Positions 1 to 8,168 of a stretch of DNA of 64,000 nucleotides are shown piece by piece. Source of the DNA: Acinetobacter sp. HY1485 (lineage in GTDB: Bacteria > Pseudomonadota > Gammaproteobacteria > Pseudomonadales > Moraxellaceae); the NCBI RefSeq assembly GCF_027568475.1, contig NZ_JANKZG010000004.1, positions 62,001 to 126,000 of the forward strand. Direction: 5' to 3'. Position 1 is the first letter of the stretch. Each line of letters opens with the position of its first letter. Made by a program: the position numbers and the translations under genes. Under the pieces are notes generated by a model. It made no database searches. It saw only the letters and a list, made by a program, of their open reading frames with translations, and was not told where the DNA came from.

Positions 1-513
1 GCCACCTACGGGCAAGGTGAATGTTTGCTCTCGCCAAATTTAGATGGTGATATGCAAATTTTAGATGTGGGACAATCGCAATACATCTTAGCAGATGAAG
101 CGTTTGTGGCAGCTACTCAAACCGTCGAAATTAAAGCGAAGGTACAGTCTAATATTGGTGGTGCATTATTTGGTGGTACAGGTGGTTTTGTGGTGATGGA
201 AACCGCAGGCTATGGTCAGGTTGCTATTTCAGGCTTTGGTACATTGATGGAGATTGACGTGCAACCGGGTATTGAAACCACCATTGATAATGGACATGTG
301 GTGGCATGGGACGCAGGTTTACAGTACAACATTGGTATGCCAAGTGCCCAAAATAGAGGGCTTGTAGGTAATTTGGTACATAGCATGACCAGTGGTGAAG
401 GACTTGTGATTAAGTTTAACGGTACAGGTAAAGTGATTGTGTGCTCGCGTAATCGTAAATCGTATTTAACGTGGTTAGGCTCAATGTTATCTTCACAACA
501 AAGAAATGGATAA
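1..513 (+). CDS. AIM24 family protein, 5' end missing
   Basis: The reading frame is already open at base 1, so the start lies outside the window and about 170 C-terminal residues are visible. The glycine-rich beta pattern (GGALFGGTGGFVVMETAG, then GYGQVAISGFGTL) and the ending with GEGLVIKFNGTGKVIVCSRN match the AIM24/TIGR00266 family. These are all-beta proteins of unclear biochemical role, related by name to a yeast mitochondrial biogenesis factor. It stops 5 bases before the TerD-family start on the same strand, so the two are probably cotranscribed, as is common in stress-resistance clusters. The function is unknown; the family assignment rests on pattern recognition. Confidence 0.75.
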   Translation, partial: ATYGQGECLLSPNLDGDMQILDVGQSQYILADEAFVAATQTVEIKAKVQSNIGGALFGGTGGFVVMETAGYGQVAISGFGTLMEIDVQPGIETTIDNGHVVAWDAGLQYNIGMPSAQNRGLVGNLVHSMTSGEGLVIKFNGTGKVIVCSRNRKSYLTWLGSMLSSQQRNG

Positions 514-518
514 ATAAA

Positions 519-1106
519 ATGGCAGTAAATTTAACAAAAGGTCAGAAAATTAGCCTCTCTAAAACAGATGGCAGTGCATTAAAACAGGTATTTTTAGGCT
601 GTGGTTGGGATGTTGCTAAAAAAGAAGGTGGCTTCTTTGGTAAAATTTTTGGTGGTTCAGACCAAATTGATTTAGATGCTTCTGTGATTTTGTTTGATCA
701 AAACCAACAGTTTGTTGATGCTATTTATTTTGGGCAACTTACTAGCCTAGATGGTTCTGTAAAACATTCAGGTGATAATTTGACAGGTGCAGGCGAGGGC
801 GATGACGAAATCATCTATGTAAATTTAGATCAGGTTCCATCGCGTGTGCAATCGCTTGTATTTACGATCAGTAGCTTCCGTGGGCAGACTTTCCAAAATG
901 TTGCAAATGCCTTTGTTCGTTTATTAGACCAATCGACTCATCAAGAAGTTGCCCGCTACAATATTTCGGCACAGGGGCATTATACATCGTTAATAGTGGC
1001 AAAAATTTATCGTCATAATGGCGAATGGAAAATGCACGCAATTGGTGAACCATGTCAGGGGCGTACATTTAAAGAAATGTTGCCATCAATTATTCCTGTA
1101 CTGTAA
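519..1106 (+). CDS. TerD-family stress protein
   Basis: This 195-residue protein has the TerD/TerZ/CABP1 fold signatures: an N-terminal MAVNLTKGQKISL strand, an acidic segment DQIDLDASVILFD (about residues 48-60), and the calcium-binding-type motif HSGDNLTGAGEGDDE (83-97). TerD proteins are cytoplasmic calcium-binding proteins linked to tellurite, oxidative and envelope stress resistance. ATG 519 is preferred over upstream in-frame codons because the conserved N-terminus begins there. It follows the AIM24-family gene after 5 bases. No other ter genes are visible, so tellurite resistance itself cannot be claimed. Confidence 0.85.
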   Translation: MAVNLTKGQKISLSKTDGSALKQVFLGCGWDVAKKEGGFFGKIFGGSDQIDLDASVILFDQNQQFVDAIYFGQLTSLDGSVKHSGDNLTGAGEGDDEIIYVNLDQVPSRVQSLVFTISSFRGQTFQNVANAFVRLLDQSTHQEVARYNISAQGHYTSLIVAKIYRHNGEWKMHAIGEPCQGRTFKEMLPSIIPVL

Positions 1107-1114
1107 TTTTTTTA

Positions 1115-1747
1115 CTACGGGTTGGTGTAAGCACTTTCCCAAAAGTTTAATTCAAGTTGCATTGCCCACGTAAAGTGTTCCTGCATACGCTGTTTTGTGC
1201 ATTCATCGCTTTGCGTGGCAACGCTATCTAATGCCGTTTTCATGGCTTCTACTGCTGTTATAAATTCAGGGTCGGTATAAGTTTCAATCCACGTTTTATA
1301 TGGATGATCTGCTGTAATTTTAAATGCCTCCCCAAGAGATGCATAAACCCAAAAACAGGGTAGTAAGGTGGCTAAAATAACAGGATAGGTCTCTGACCAA
1401 GCAGTTGCTAAAATAAAGCTACAGTAATGATGACACGCTGTGCTTTGTGGCTGTTGCTCTGTAATGTTAAAGCGTGTCATAAAGTCATCATGTAAACTTT
1501 TTTCAAACACTACTGCAACATGAGCTTGGCTTAAACACTGCAACATATCTGCGGTTGTCCATGCTTTTGTAGAAGCTAAAGCTAAGGCTTTGCCGTATGC
1601 CACTAAATATTGTGCATCTTGTATTAAATAGCGTTTAAAAATATCTAGCTCAAGCGTACCATCTGCCAATTTTTGGTTGAATGGGTGTTGAAGTATTTTT
1701 TGATAAAGTGTGTGGTTATTTTGCCAAAGTTGTTCAGAAAATTTCAT
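1115..1747 (-). CDS. tenA: TenA-family thiaminase II / aminopyrimidine hydrolase
   Basis: The 210-residue protein is a full-length TenA. These enzymes hydrolyse aminomethylpyrimidine forms to salvage the thiamine pyrimidine moiety. Visible family residues are D44 (in QDAQYL), C131 (in LLPCFWVY, the nucleophile position) and E204 (in FWESAY), close to the D44/C135/E205 set of Bacillus TenA. The ATG at 1747 is chosen; an in-frame TTG at 1762 adds five residues. An in-frame stop at 1766-1768 rules out any longer N-terminus, so the heptamer repeat just upstream is not translated into this protein. No TPP riboswitch is apparent. The gene diverges from the YajR-like exporter. Confidence 0.88.
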   Translation of the reverse strand: MKFSEQLWQNNHTLYQKILQHPFNQKLADGTLELDIFKRYLIQDAQYLVAYGKALALASTKAWTTADMLQCLSQAHVAVVFEKSLHDDFMTRFNITEQQPQSTACHHYCSFILATAWSETYPVILATLLPCFWVYASLGEAFKITADHPYKTWIETYTDPEFITAVEAMKTALDSVATQSDECTKQRMQEHFTWAMQLELNFWESAYTNP

Positions 1748-1790
1748 TAAATGATTAGACAAAAATTAAGTTACTTTATTTAATCGTTAA

Positions 1791-1923
1791 AAAACGCAAA
1801 ACGCAAAACGCAAAACGCAAAACGCAAAACGCAAAACGCAAAACGCAAAACGCAAAACGCAAAACGCAAAACGCAAAACGCAAAACGCAAAACGCAAAAC
1901 GCAAAACGCAAAACGCAAAACGC
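1791..1923. repeat. 19 perfect tandem copies of a 7-bp unit (aaaacgc / gcgtttt)
   Basis: Nineteen uninterrupted identical heptamers occupy 133 bases in the intergenic region between divergent tenA and the MFS gene. The near edge is 43 bases upstream of the tenA ATG and the far edge is about 122 bases upstream of the exporter start. Perfect identity implies slipped-strand length variation. A unit of 7 bp shifts frame and also rotates promoter elements, so copy number could tune tenA or exporter transcription. It is not a CRISPR because there are no spacers. Confidence 0.97.
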
Positions 1924-2045
1924 GATGACGCTCATAGATATTCTCCATGTGCGTAATTGACAAACGTTTAAGCCAAAGTTCAGAAAATTGTATAAAATAA
2001 TTCGCGTAACATACCCTTATAAAACCATGAGTGAATAGAATTGAT

Positions 2046-3407
2046 ATGATGAATGCTTTAGAACGCCGTTCCACATTTGCTTTAAGTAGCATTTTTGCGC
2101 TACGAATGCTTGGACTGTTCATGATTATTCCTGTCTTTTCTGTTGCAGGACAATCTTATGATCATGCCACGCCTGCACTCATTGGTTTGGCAGTTGGCGT
2201 TTATGGGTTATCTCAAGCAATTTTACAAATCCCATTCAGCCTTTTGGCAGATCGTTTTAGCCGTAAACCGTTAGTGGTATTAGGTTTGTTGTTATTTGCC
2301 ATAGGTGGTGCTGTTGCTGCCATGTCAGACAGTATTTATGGGGTCATTGTTGGTCGTGCAATTGCAGGAGCGGGGGCAGTATCAGCCGTTGTTATGGCAT
2401 TACTTGCCGATGTGACGCGTGAAGAACAACGTACTAAAGCCATGGCTGCTATGGGTATGAGCATTGGTTTGTCGTTTGTTGTGGCGTTTAGTTTAGGACC
2501 TTGGCTGACGAGTATTGTGGGTATTTCGGGTTTATTTTGGGTCACCACAGTGATGGGATTACTTGCGATAGCCATGTTATTACTTGTACCTAAAACCACA
2601 CGTCATCATCGTAATTTTGGACAAGGTTATATCCATCAGCTCAAACAAGTCCTCAAAATGGGTGATTTAAACCGCTTACATATGTCGGTTTTTTCACTGC
2701 ATTTATTACTTACTGCAATGTTTATTTATGTGCCTTCACAGCTGATTGAATATGCACAAATTCCGCTTGCTAAACATGGCTTGGTATATTTACCACTATT
2801 ATTGATTGGTGTGATCTGCTCGTTTCCTAGCATCATTGTGGCAGAAAAATATCGCAAAATGCGCGGCATTTTTTTAACTGCAATTGTGGGCGTAATACTA
2901 GGTTTATTGATTTTGATTTTTGGCTATACATCTAAATATATTTTACTGATTGGTTTAGGTTTATTTTTTGTTGCATTTAATGTAATGGAAGCATTATTGC
3001 CTTCATGGCTATCCAAAGTTGCACCTATTCAGTCTAAGGCGACTGCGATGGGTGTCAATGCCAGCGCACAGTTTTTAGGGGCATTTTTTGGTGGTACATT
3101 GGGTGGGCAATTATTAATGTTACATAACACCGCAATTGGTTGGACAGTTTTAACCGTAATTGCTGTTATATGGTGCGTGGTTAGTTTTGGGCTTTCTCAG
3201 CCTCGTTACTTATCATCATTGGTCTATCGTTTACCTGAAAATATGTCACCACATTGGACACAAGATCTACTTGCTATTGAAGGCGTAGAAGAAGTGGTGG
3301 TTATGAGTGAGCAACAAGTAGCGTATTTAAAAGTAGATAAAAAACGCTTGGATGAAACAGCACGACACAAAATGACGCAGTTATTAGGGCAAGACCTAGT
3401 TATTTAA
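2046..3407 (+). CDS. yajR: YajR-like major facilitator superfamily exporter
   Basis: This 453-residue inner-membrane protein has 12 predicted transmembrane segments. It carries the MFS motif A region (LLADRFSRKPLVV, between TM2 and TM3) and the conserved opening ALERRSTFALSSIFALRMLGLFM seen in E. coli YajR. Its length nearly equals YajR (454 residues). The last 65 or so residues form a soluble alpha/beta tail (VEEVVVMSEQQVAYLKV) corresponding to the C-terminal YAM domain of YajR. The substrate is unknown; drug efflux is often assumed for such proteins but is not shown. ATG 2046 fits the family N-terminus, and GTG 2031 is an alternative. It is divergent from tenA and followed by ssb on the same strand. 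Confidence 0.85.
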   Translation: MMNALERRSTFALSSIFALRMLGLFMIIPVFSVAGQSYDHATPALIGLAVGVYGLSQAILQIPFSLLADRFSRKPLVVLGLLLFAIGGAVAAMSDSIYGVIVGRAIAGAGAVSAVVMALLADVTREEQRTKAMAAMGMSIGLSFVVAFSLGPWLTSIVGISGLFWVTTVMGLLAIAMLLLVPKTTRHHRNFGQGYIHQLKQVLKMGDLNRLHMSVFSLHLLLTAMFIYVPSQLIEYAQIPLAKHGLVYLPLLLIGVICSFPSIIVAEKYRKMRGIFLTAIVGVILGLLILIFGYTSKYILLIGLGLFFVAFNVMEALLPSWLSKVAPIQSKATAMGVNASAQFLGAFFGGTLGGQLLMLHNTAIGWTVLTVIAVIWCVVSFGLSQPRYLSSLVYRLPENMSPHWTQDLLAIEGVEEVVVMSEQQVAYLKVDKKRLDETARHKMTQLLGQDLVI

Positions 3408-3431
3408 CTCATTGCCCATATCAAGTAAAAT
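3403..3431 (+). promoter_or_regulatory. possible sigma-70 promoter for ssb
   Basis: A TTTAAC box at 3403-3408, overlapping the end of the exporter gene, is 17 bases from TAAAAT at 3426-3431. The -35 box is poor, so this is a weak prediction based only on spacing and the -10 sequence. Confidence 0.3.
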
Positions 3432-3459
3432 AGAAACAAATTAAGAGGAATGACAGCAG

Positions 3460-4002
3460 ATGCGTGGTGTAAATAAAGTTATTTTAGTCGGTACTTTAGG
3501 ACGTGATCCAGAAACCAAATCATTTCCAAATGGTGGTTCTTTAACGCAATTTTCTATTGCAACCAGTGAATCTTGGATGGACAAGGCGACAGGTGAGCGT
3601 AAAGAGCATACAGAATGGCATCGTATTGTATTAAATAACCGTTTGGGTGAGATTGCACAGCAGTACTTGCGTAAAGGTTCTAAGGTGTATATCGAAGGTT
3701 CATTACGTACACGTCAATGGACAGACCAAAATGGTCAAGAGCGTTATACAACAGAAATTCGTGGCGATTCTATGCAAATGTTAGATTCTGCACGTCAAAA
3801 CAATGACCAAGGCTTTGGTGGCGATCAAGGTGGTTACAACAATCAACCACGTTTTAATCAACAGCAAAATACAGGTTATAACCAAAATCAAGGTTATGGT
3901 CAGGCACCACAACAAAATGGCTATAATCAACAGCCTCAAGCAGCTAAACCACAACAGCCTGCGTCTGCACCTGCAGATTTAGATGATGATTTACCATTTT
4001 AA
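3460..4002 (+). CDS. ssb: Single-stranded DNA-binding protein SSB
   Basis: The 180-residue protein opens with [18 protein letters not shown], the start of the SSB oligonucleotide-binding fold (about residues 1-110). A Gln/Asn/Gly-rich disordered linker (about 112-165) follows, and it ends in the acidic tip DDDLPF that docks replication and repair partners. It coats single-stranded DNA as a tetramer during replication, recombination and repair. An AGAGG ribosome-binding site precedes the ATG. A hairpin terminator follows directly, so it is the last gene of its transcript. Confidence 0.97.
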   Translation: MRGVNKVILVGTLGRDPETKSFPNGGSLTQFSIATSESWMDKATGERKEHTEWHRIVLNNRLGEIAQQYLRKGSKVYIEGSLRTRQWTDQNGQERYTTEIRGDSMQMLDSARQNNDQGFGGDQGGYNNQPRFNQQQNTGYNQNQGYGQAPQQNGYNQQPQAAKPQQPASAPADLDDDLPF

Positions 4003-4016
4003 TGGGTAACTAAATA

Positions 4017-4046
4017 AAAGCCCGATTTTAAATGATCGGGTTTTTT
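4017..4046 (+). terminator. Rho-independent terminator after ssb
   Basis: CCCGAT and ATCGGG arms (4021-4040) enclose an 8-base loop and are followed by six T residues. Confidence 0.8.
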
Positions 4047-4184
4047 GATGTAAAGATCAGTAAACACAGGATAAAAAGTTCACAAAAAACCATCTATATT
4101 TATGCAAAATGGTATTTTTTAATAAAGTTTTTCTTACATAGATCACGCATAATAAAAAAAATAGGTTGAAAATGGACAAAAGAA

Positions 4185-5483
4185 TTGGATATTGCAGTCA
4201 TTGGTAGTGGCATGGCTGGACTTGCTACTGCAAGAATATTAAAAGATGCAGGACACAATATTACAGTGTTTGAAGCATTGCCTGGTCGTGGAATGGACAG
4301 TCATACAATTGAATTTGATGGCGGTATTATTGATTCACCTTTGCGTGTAATGAACCCATATCTTTGGAAAAATACGCTCAGTCTTGCGGCTCATTTGGGT
4401 ATTCAGGCATTCCCTGTGCGCACTTACATGGCATGCAGTTGGTTATTTGAAGATAAAACTCAAACATGGTTAACGACATCTCGTGCGCCAATTGGTAATT
4501 TTCCAATTATCAATAACCGTAAAGGCTTACAGCAATATGGTGTACGTTTAGTTAAAGGTATGCTTCAGCTTAAAAGTGCTATTTATCGTTTCTTTAAGTC
4601 TAAGAACCAAGACATCACATTATCTGAATTTGTGAACAAAAACGAAATTGAAGAAGTGTTTTGGCATGGTGCTGTCATGCCTGTGCTTTATACCATTTGT
4701 ACTTGTAACCCTCAAAATATTGGTGAATGGCCAGCAAAGCCGTTATTGGTATTTTTACAACAGCTGACCAATGGTGACCAACTTTTACGCTTACAAGGGG
4801 GTACACCTGCTTTTGTCAATAAGTTGGTTGAAGGTATTGAAGTTAAAAGTGGTTCTGCGGTAACAGCCGTTGAATTAGAAGGCGAGAAAGTTCGTGTTAA
4901 AAACCAAGCAGGTTTTGAGCAACTTTATGATCGCGCTATTGTGGCAACACCAACCAATAAGCTAGAAGACTTTTTAAACAAAGATCAATTTGCAGAAGAC
5001 TTAGCTTTACTCAAACAATTTAAATTTGAAGAAGGCGACTTAGTCATTCATACAGACTCTTCTGTCATGCCACCGCGCCGTAAAGATTGGTCTGTTTTAA
5101 GTTATATGATGGATCGTCAATTCACTAAACAGCAATTCACAGTTTGGATGAATAAGGTGGAACCATCATTGGTGGGTAAAGAACCTGTATTCCAAACATG
5201 GCGTCCTGTAACACCGATTGATTCTAAAAAAATTGTGTCTACAGTGAAGCTCAGCCGTGCCGTTGTAAATTCACAAACGGTTGAACTTAACAATGAACTT
5301 CAACGCCGTCAAAAATCAACAGATCGTAAGGTTTATTTCTGTGGTTCTTGGTCGTGTGATGGTTTACCAATTTTAGAGTCGGCTGTTACATCTGCAATGC
5401 ACATTGCAAAAAGCTTAGGTGCGCCGTTACCATTTGTTGGTTTAAAGCCAAAAGTAGAAATTGCACCAGAACTTGGTTACTAA
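4185..5483 (+). CDS. FAD/NAD(P)-binding oxidoreductase of the amine-oxidase type
   Basis: This 432-residue flavoprotein begins with MDIAVIGSGMAGLATARIL, a dinucleotide-binding beta-alpha-beta motif (GxGxxG at about residues 7-12) with the acidic residue of strand 2 in VFEALPG. A late segment VYFCGSWSCDGLPILESAVTSA resembles the C-terminal FAD-binding motif of amine oxidase/phytoene desaturase-like proteins. The substrate is not recognisable. The start is an unusual TTG at 4185; the nearby ATG at 4172 is out of frame and closes quickly. The next gene starts immediately after its stop codon, so it forms a two-gene unit with a methyltransferase. Confidence 0.75.
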   Translation: MDIAVIGSGMAGLATARILKDAGHNITVFEALPGRGMDSHTIEFDGGIIDSPLRVMNPYLWKNTLSLAAHLGIQAFPVRTYMACSWLFEDKTQTWLTTSRAPIGNFPIINNRKGLQQYGVRLVKGMLQLKSAIYRFFKSKNQDITLSEFVNKNEIEEVFWHGAVMPVLYTICTCNPQNIGEWPAKPLLVFLQQLTNGDQLLRLQGGTPAFVNKLVEGIEVKSGSAVTAVELEGEKVRVKNQAGFEQLYDRAIVATPTNKLEDFLNKDQFAEDLALLKQFKFEEGDLVIHTDSSVMPPRRKDWSVLSYMMDRQFTKQQFTVWMNKVEPSLVGKEPVFQTWRPVTPIDSKKIVSTVKLSRAVVNSQTVELNNELQRRQKSTDRKVYFCGSWSCDGLPILESAVTSAMHIAKSLGAPLPFVGLKPKVEIAPELGY

Positions 5484-6248
5484 GTGCATAAATATGCCAT
5501 TGATGCCAAACAGCTAGGGGATGAGAGTGCCTTGCCATGGACGAATTTAGGTTTGTGGCAATATACAACTGTATATACGGCTGCTTGTCAAAACTTAGCG
5601 CAACATCTTGCCCAATCTTTAAATCTGCAAGCTCATGATGTGTTATTAGATTTAGGTTGTGGGCAAGGTGCAAGTTTGGCGCTTTGGCAAAATGTATATC
5701 AACTGCATCATATCGAAGCAGTTGAACTACAACCGCACTGTGTTGAAAAAATTAAAAAACAGAATTTACCTGCGCTTAAAAATATTTATTGTCATTCATT
5801 CTTAGCATTACAAAATTTTAAGTTTAAACAAAACTTTGATGTGATGATGTGTATAGATGCGCTATATCATCACAATATTAGTGAATTTTTAAGTAGTGTC
5901 CAAAACCATCTAAATATAAATGGGCGTTTAGGTTTTCATTATTTGGTGTTAAGTGACGCGTGGGAAAAAACCTCTTTTTTAAAACAACAGCAATATCGCT
6001 ATTTATTAAAATGTGCTGATATCAATATCAATAATTTAATGACTCAATCAAATTTAAAAGAGCTGATCAAAAATCAGGGCTATAAACACGTAATAACTGA
6101 AAATTTAACAGAAGATGTATTTAAGGGTTTTAGTGATTTTGTAGCGCAACATTCTATTCAAAATTTTAAAATAAAAATGACTGCAAAATTGTGCCATAAG
6201 CTGTATTTAGAGAATTTAATTTATTATGTACAAGTGATTGCCCATTAA
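5484..6248 (+). CDS. Class I SAM-dependent methyltransferase
   Basis: The 254-residue protein has a clear AdoMet-binding motif I, LLDLGCGQGAS (about residues 54-64). A motif II-like acidic turn (IEAVELQPHCVEKI) and FDVMMCIDALYHH as motif IV follow, typical of small-molecule or lipid methyltransferases. The target is unknown. It starts at GTG directly after the stop of the flavoprotein gene, so translational coupling is likely. A small-molecule pathway of oxidation plus methylation is a reasonable inference but unproven. The C-terminal 100 residues are Lys/Asn-rich and do not suggest a further domain. Confidence 0.75.
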   Translation: MHKYAIDAKQLGDESALPWTNLGLWQYTTVYTAACQNLAQHLAQSLNLQAHDVLLDLGCGQGASLALWQNVYQLHHIEAVELQPHCVEKIKKQNLPALKNIYCHSFLALQNFKFKQNFDVMMCIDALYHHNISEFLSSVQNHLNINGRLGFHYLVLSDAWEKTSFLKQQQYRYLLKCADININNLMTQSNLKELIKNQGYKHVITENLTEDVFKGFSDFVAQHSIQNFKIKMTAKLCHKLYLENLIYYVQVIAH

Positions 6249-6249
6249 A

Positions 6250-6276
6250 AAAGCCCATCTAATTAAGATGGGCTTT
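6250..6276 (+). terminator. Rho-independent terminator after the methyltransferase gene
   Basis: Perfect 11-bp arms (aaagcccatct / agatgggcttt) surround a 5-base loop. It sits between the methyltransferase gene and the convergent tRNA-Thr gene and may serve both strands. Confidence 0.85.
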
Positions 6277-6285
6277 AGAATACGT

Positions 6286-6361
<76 letters not shown>

Positions 6362-6373
6362 AACGTGGAAGCA

Positions 6374-6401
6374 ATTCTATATGAATTTACTAAAACGTCA
6401 A
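6374..6401 (-). promoter_or_regulatory. sigma-70 promoter of tRNA-Thr
   Basis: On the minus strand TTGACG (6396-6401) and TAGAAT (6374-6379) are separated by 16 bases, and the -10 box is 12 bases from the tRNA 5' end. Confidence 0.65.
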
Positions 6402-6534
6402 GCCAAAAAATGAACGATTGGATGAAAAGATGATTCCTATTAAAAATATGTTATTCATTTTACATATAATACTTATAAAATTGCTATTTTACAGTCCGTT
6501 TATAAGGTACTGAATTTTGAAACGAGTGTTTAAT

Positions 6535-7302
6535 ATGTCGTCATTGTTTAATTTTAAAACTGCTATTTTAGCCACTATGGTTGCTTTAGTGGGTTGTCAG
6601 TCAAATTCTCCTATTTCTCTAAGCGAAAAGCTCGAAAAACGCAGTATTTTATGGAATATTGTAAATGAGCGTTGTGGTACAGAAAAAGACGCTAAACAAG
6701 ATTGTTTAGTCACAGATCGTGAACAAGGTTTTGTAATTTTCCGTGACCGTCATGGACCTGTGCAAACGCTAACGATGCCAACGTTGAAAATTACAGGCGT
6801 AGAAGATAAACAATTGCTTGCACCACAAGCACGAAACTATTTTTATGATGCATGGCAGTCGCGTGCTATTTTAGATCAGCAAAATCAAAAGCCAATTGAT
6901 CCGCAATATTTATCCTTTTCTGTAAACTCATCTTATGGTCGTTCACAGGATCAATTACATATTCATAATTCTTGTTTGCGTAAAGATGTCTATCAAATTG
7001 TTGAAAAGAACCGTATCCAATTAACAAATGAATGGACAGTTTTACCTGAAAAAGTATTCGGACATACGTATATTGCTCAGAAAATAAAATTGGCAGATTT
7101 AGAGCAAACAAGTCCGTTTAAAAATTTAGAAACTTATGTAAACCAACAGAAAAAAGCCAACATGGGGCAATTTGGTGTTGCAATAGTGTCTGCTAAAGAT
7201 GGTGAAATTGTATTCTTAGCATCTCAAGTGAATTTAAAAGAGCTAAACCAAGCGTCTGTTGAAGAAATTCAAGACACCCATTGTGCGGTAAATAACCAAT
7301 AA
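6535..7302 (+). CDS. Putative lipoprotein of unknown function
   Basis: The 255-residue protein has a lipoprotein signal, MSSLFNFKTAILATMVALVGC, with a lipobox LVGC and the lipidated cysteine at position 21. The residue after it is Gln, which predicts outer-membrane sorting. The mature part is mixed alpha/beta with four further cysteines and no recognisable domain. ATG 6535 is preferred to TTG 6517 because it starts the signal peptide properly. It stands alone between tRNA-Thr and the convergent hisF and ends in a shared bidirectional terminator. It is probably a genus-level conserved envelope protein. Confidence 0.7.
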   Translation: MSSLFNFKTAILATMVALVGCQSNSPISLSEKLEKRSILWNIVNERCGTEKDAKQDCLVTDREQGFVIFRDRHGPVQTLTMPTLKITGVEDKQLLAPQARNYFYDAWQSRAILDQQNQKPIDPQYLSFSVNSSYGRSQDQLHIHNSCLRKDVYQIVEKNRIQLTNEWTVLPEKVFGHTYIAQKIKLADLEQTSPFKNLETYVNQQKKANMGQFGVAIVSAKDGEIVFLASQVNLKELNQASVEEIQDTHCAVNNQ

Positions 7303-7303
7303 A

Positions 7304-7327
7304 AAAAGATGGCATTAGCCATCTTTT
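7304..7327. terminator. Bidirectional terminator between lipoprotein gene and hisF
   Basis: Arms AAAAGATGGC and GCCATCTTTT enclose a 4-base loop. A and T tracts on the two sides allow it to work on both strands, and it overlaps the hisF stop codon. Confidence 0.8.
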
Positions 7328-8084
7328 AGAGTCGCATTTCGATACCTTGTTCTGCAAGGTATTTTTTTGCCTCTGGAATTGTATGCTGTCCAAAATGGAA
7401 AATACTTGCAGCGAGTACAGCATCTGCGCCACCTTGAATAATACCATCTGCCAAATGTTGTAAATTACCCACACCACCTGATGCAATTGTAGGTACAGTT
7501 ACACGGTCGTTAATGGCACGCATAAGAGCAAGGTCATAGCCTGCCTTTGTACCATCGGCATCCATACTGGTAATAAGCAATTCACCCGCCCCAAAATCTG
7601 CCATTTTTACTGCCCATTCAATGGCATCAATGCCTGTGGCTTTGCGTCCGCCATGTGTGAAAATTTCCCACTTGTTTTCTGCAACTTTTTTAGCATCAAT
7701 CGCAGCTACAATACATTGTGCACCAAAACGCTGTGATGCTTCTTGGACAAACTCTGGGTTAAAAACAGCCGCAGAGTTAATACTCACTTTATCTGCACCT
7801 GCATTTAACAATAAGCGGATATCTTCGACTTTACGTACACCACCACCTACAGTGAGGGGTACAAAAACAGACTCTGCCATACGCTCTACAGTACGGTAAG
7901 TGGTATCTCGTCCATCATGGGTTGCCGTAATATCTAAGAATGTAATTTCATCTGCACCTTGTTCGTTATAGCGACGTGCAACTTCAACAGGGTCACCTGC
8001 ATCACGAATATCAAGAAACTGAACGCCTTTGACCACACGTCCATTTTCTACGTCTAAACAAGGGATAATTCGTTTTGCAAGCAT
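7326..8084 (-). CDS. hisF: Imidazole glycerol phosphate synthase subunit HisF
   Basis: The 252-residue TIM-barrel cyclase starts [12 protein letters not shown], with catalytic D11, and has the second catalytic aspartate in [10 protein letters not shown] near residue 130. Phosphate-binding motifs such as TVGGGVR and IASGGVG are present. With HisH it converts PRFAR and glutamine-derived ammonia to imidazole glycerol phosphate and AICAR in histidine synthesis. ATG 8084 is chosen over ATG 8090 because the AAGGAA ribosome-binding site is correctly spaced only for the former. The other his genes hisA, hisH and hisB lie 5-8 kb away on the same strand. Confidence 0.97.
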   Translation of the reverse strand: MLAKRIIPCLDVENGRVVKGVQFLDIRDAGDPVEVARRYNEQGADEITFLDITATHDGRDTTYRTVERMAESVFVPLTVGGGVRKVEDIRLLLNAGADKVSINSAAVFNPEFVQEASQRFGAQCIVAAIDAKKVAENKWEIFTHGGRKATGIDAIEWAVKMADFGAGELLITSMDADGTKAGYDLALMRAINDRVTVPTIASGGVGNLQHLADGIIQGGADAVLAASIFHFGQHTIPEAKKYLAEQGIEMRL

Positions 8085-8168
8085 GGGCATTTCCTTAAAA
8101 TAAAGTTTTTGAATTCTTACAATTTGACGGTATTCTATCCCACACATTTTGTTCTATGCAGGTTTACC

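Noticed and set aside
1791..1923. CRISPR-like repeat array
   Set aside because: The units are 7 bp with no spacers and no cas genes nearby.
1748..2045. TPP riboswitch upstream of tenA
   Set aside because: The conserved THI-box core sequences (such as CTGAGA and the GCGNAGGGA-type segment) are not present; the region is filled by the repeat.
1787..2122. A 111-codon minus-strand open frame encoding repeated LRFAFCV units
   Set aside because: It is produced by the 7-bp tandem repeat in all frames, overlaps the exporter start on the other strand, and has no family resemblance. Only the shorter leader ORF with a ribosome-binding site was kept as a finding.
4172..4185. Frameshift at the start of the flavoprotein gene
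   Set aside because: The ATG at 4172 is out of frame and stops within about a dozen codons. The protein from TTG 4185 starts exactly at the FAD motif, so no sequence is missing.
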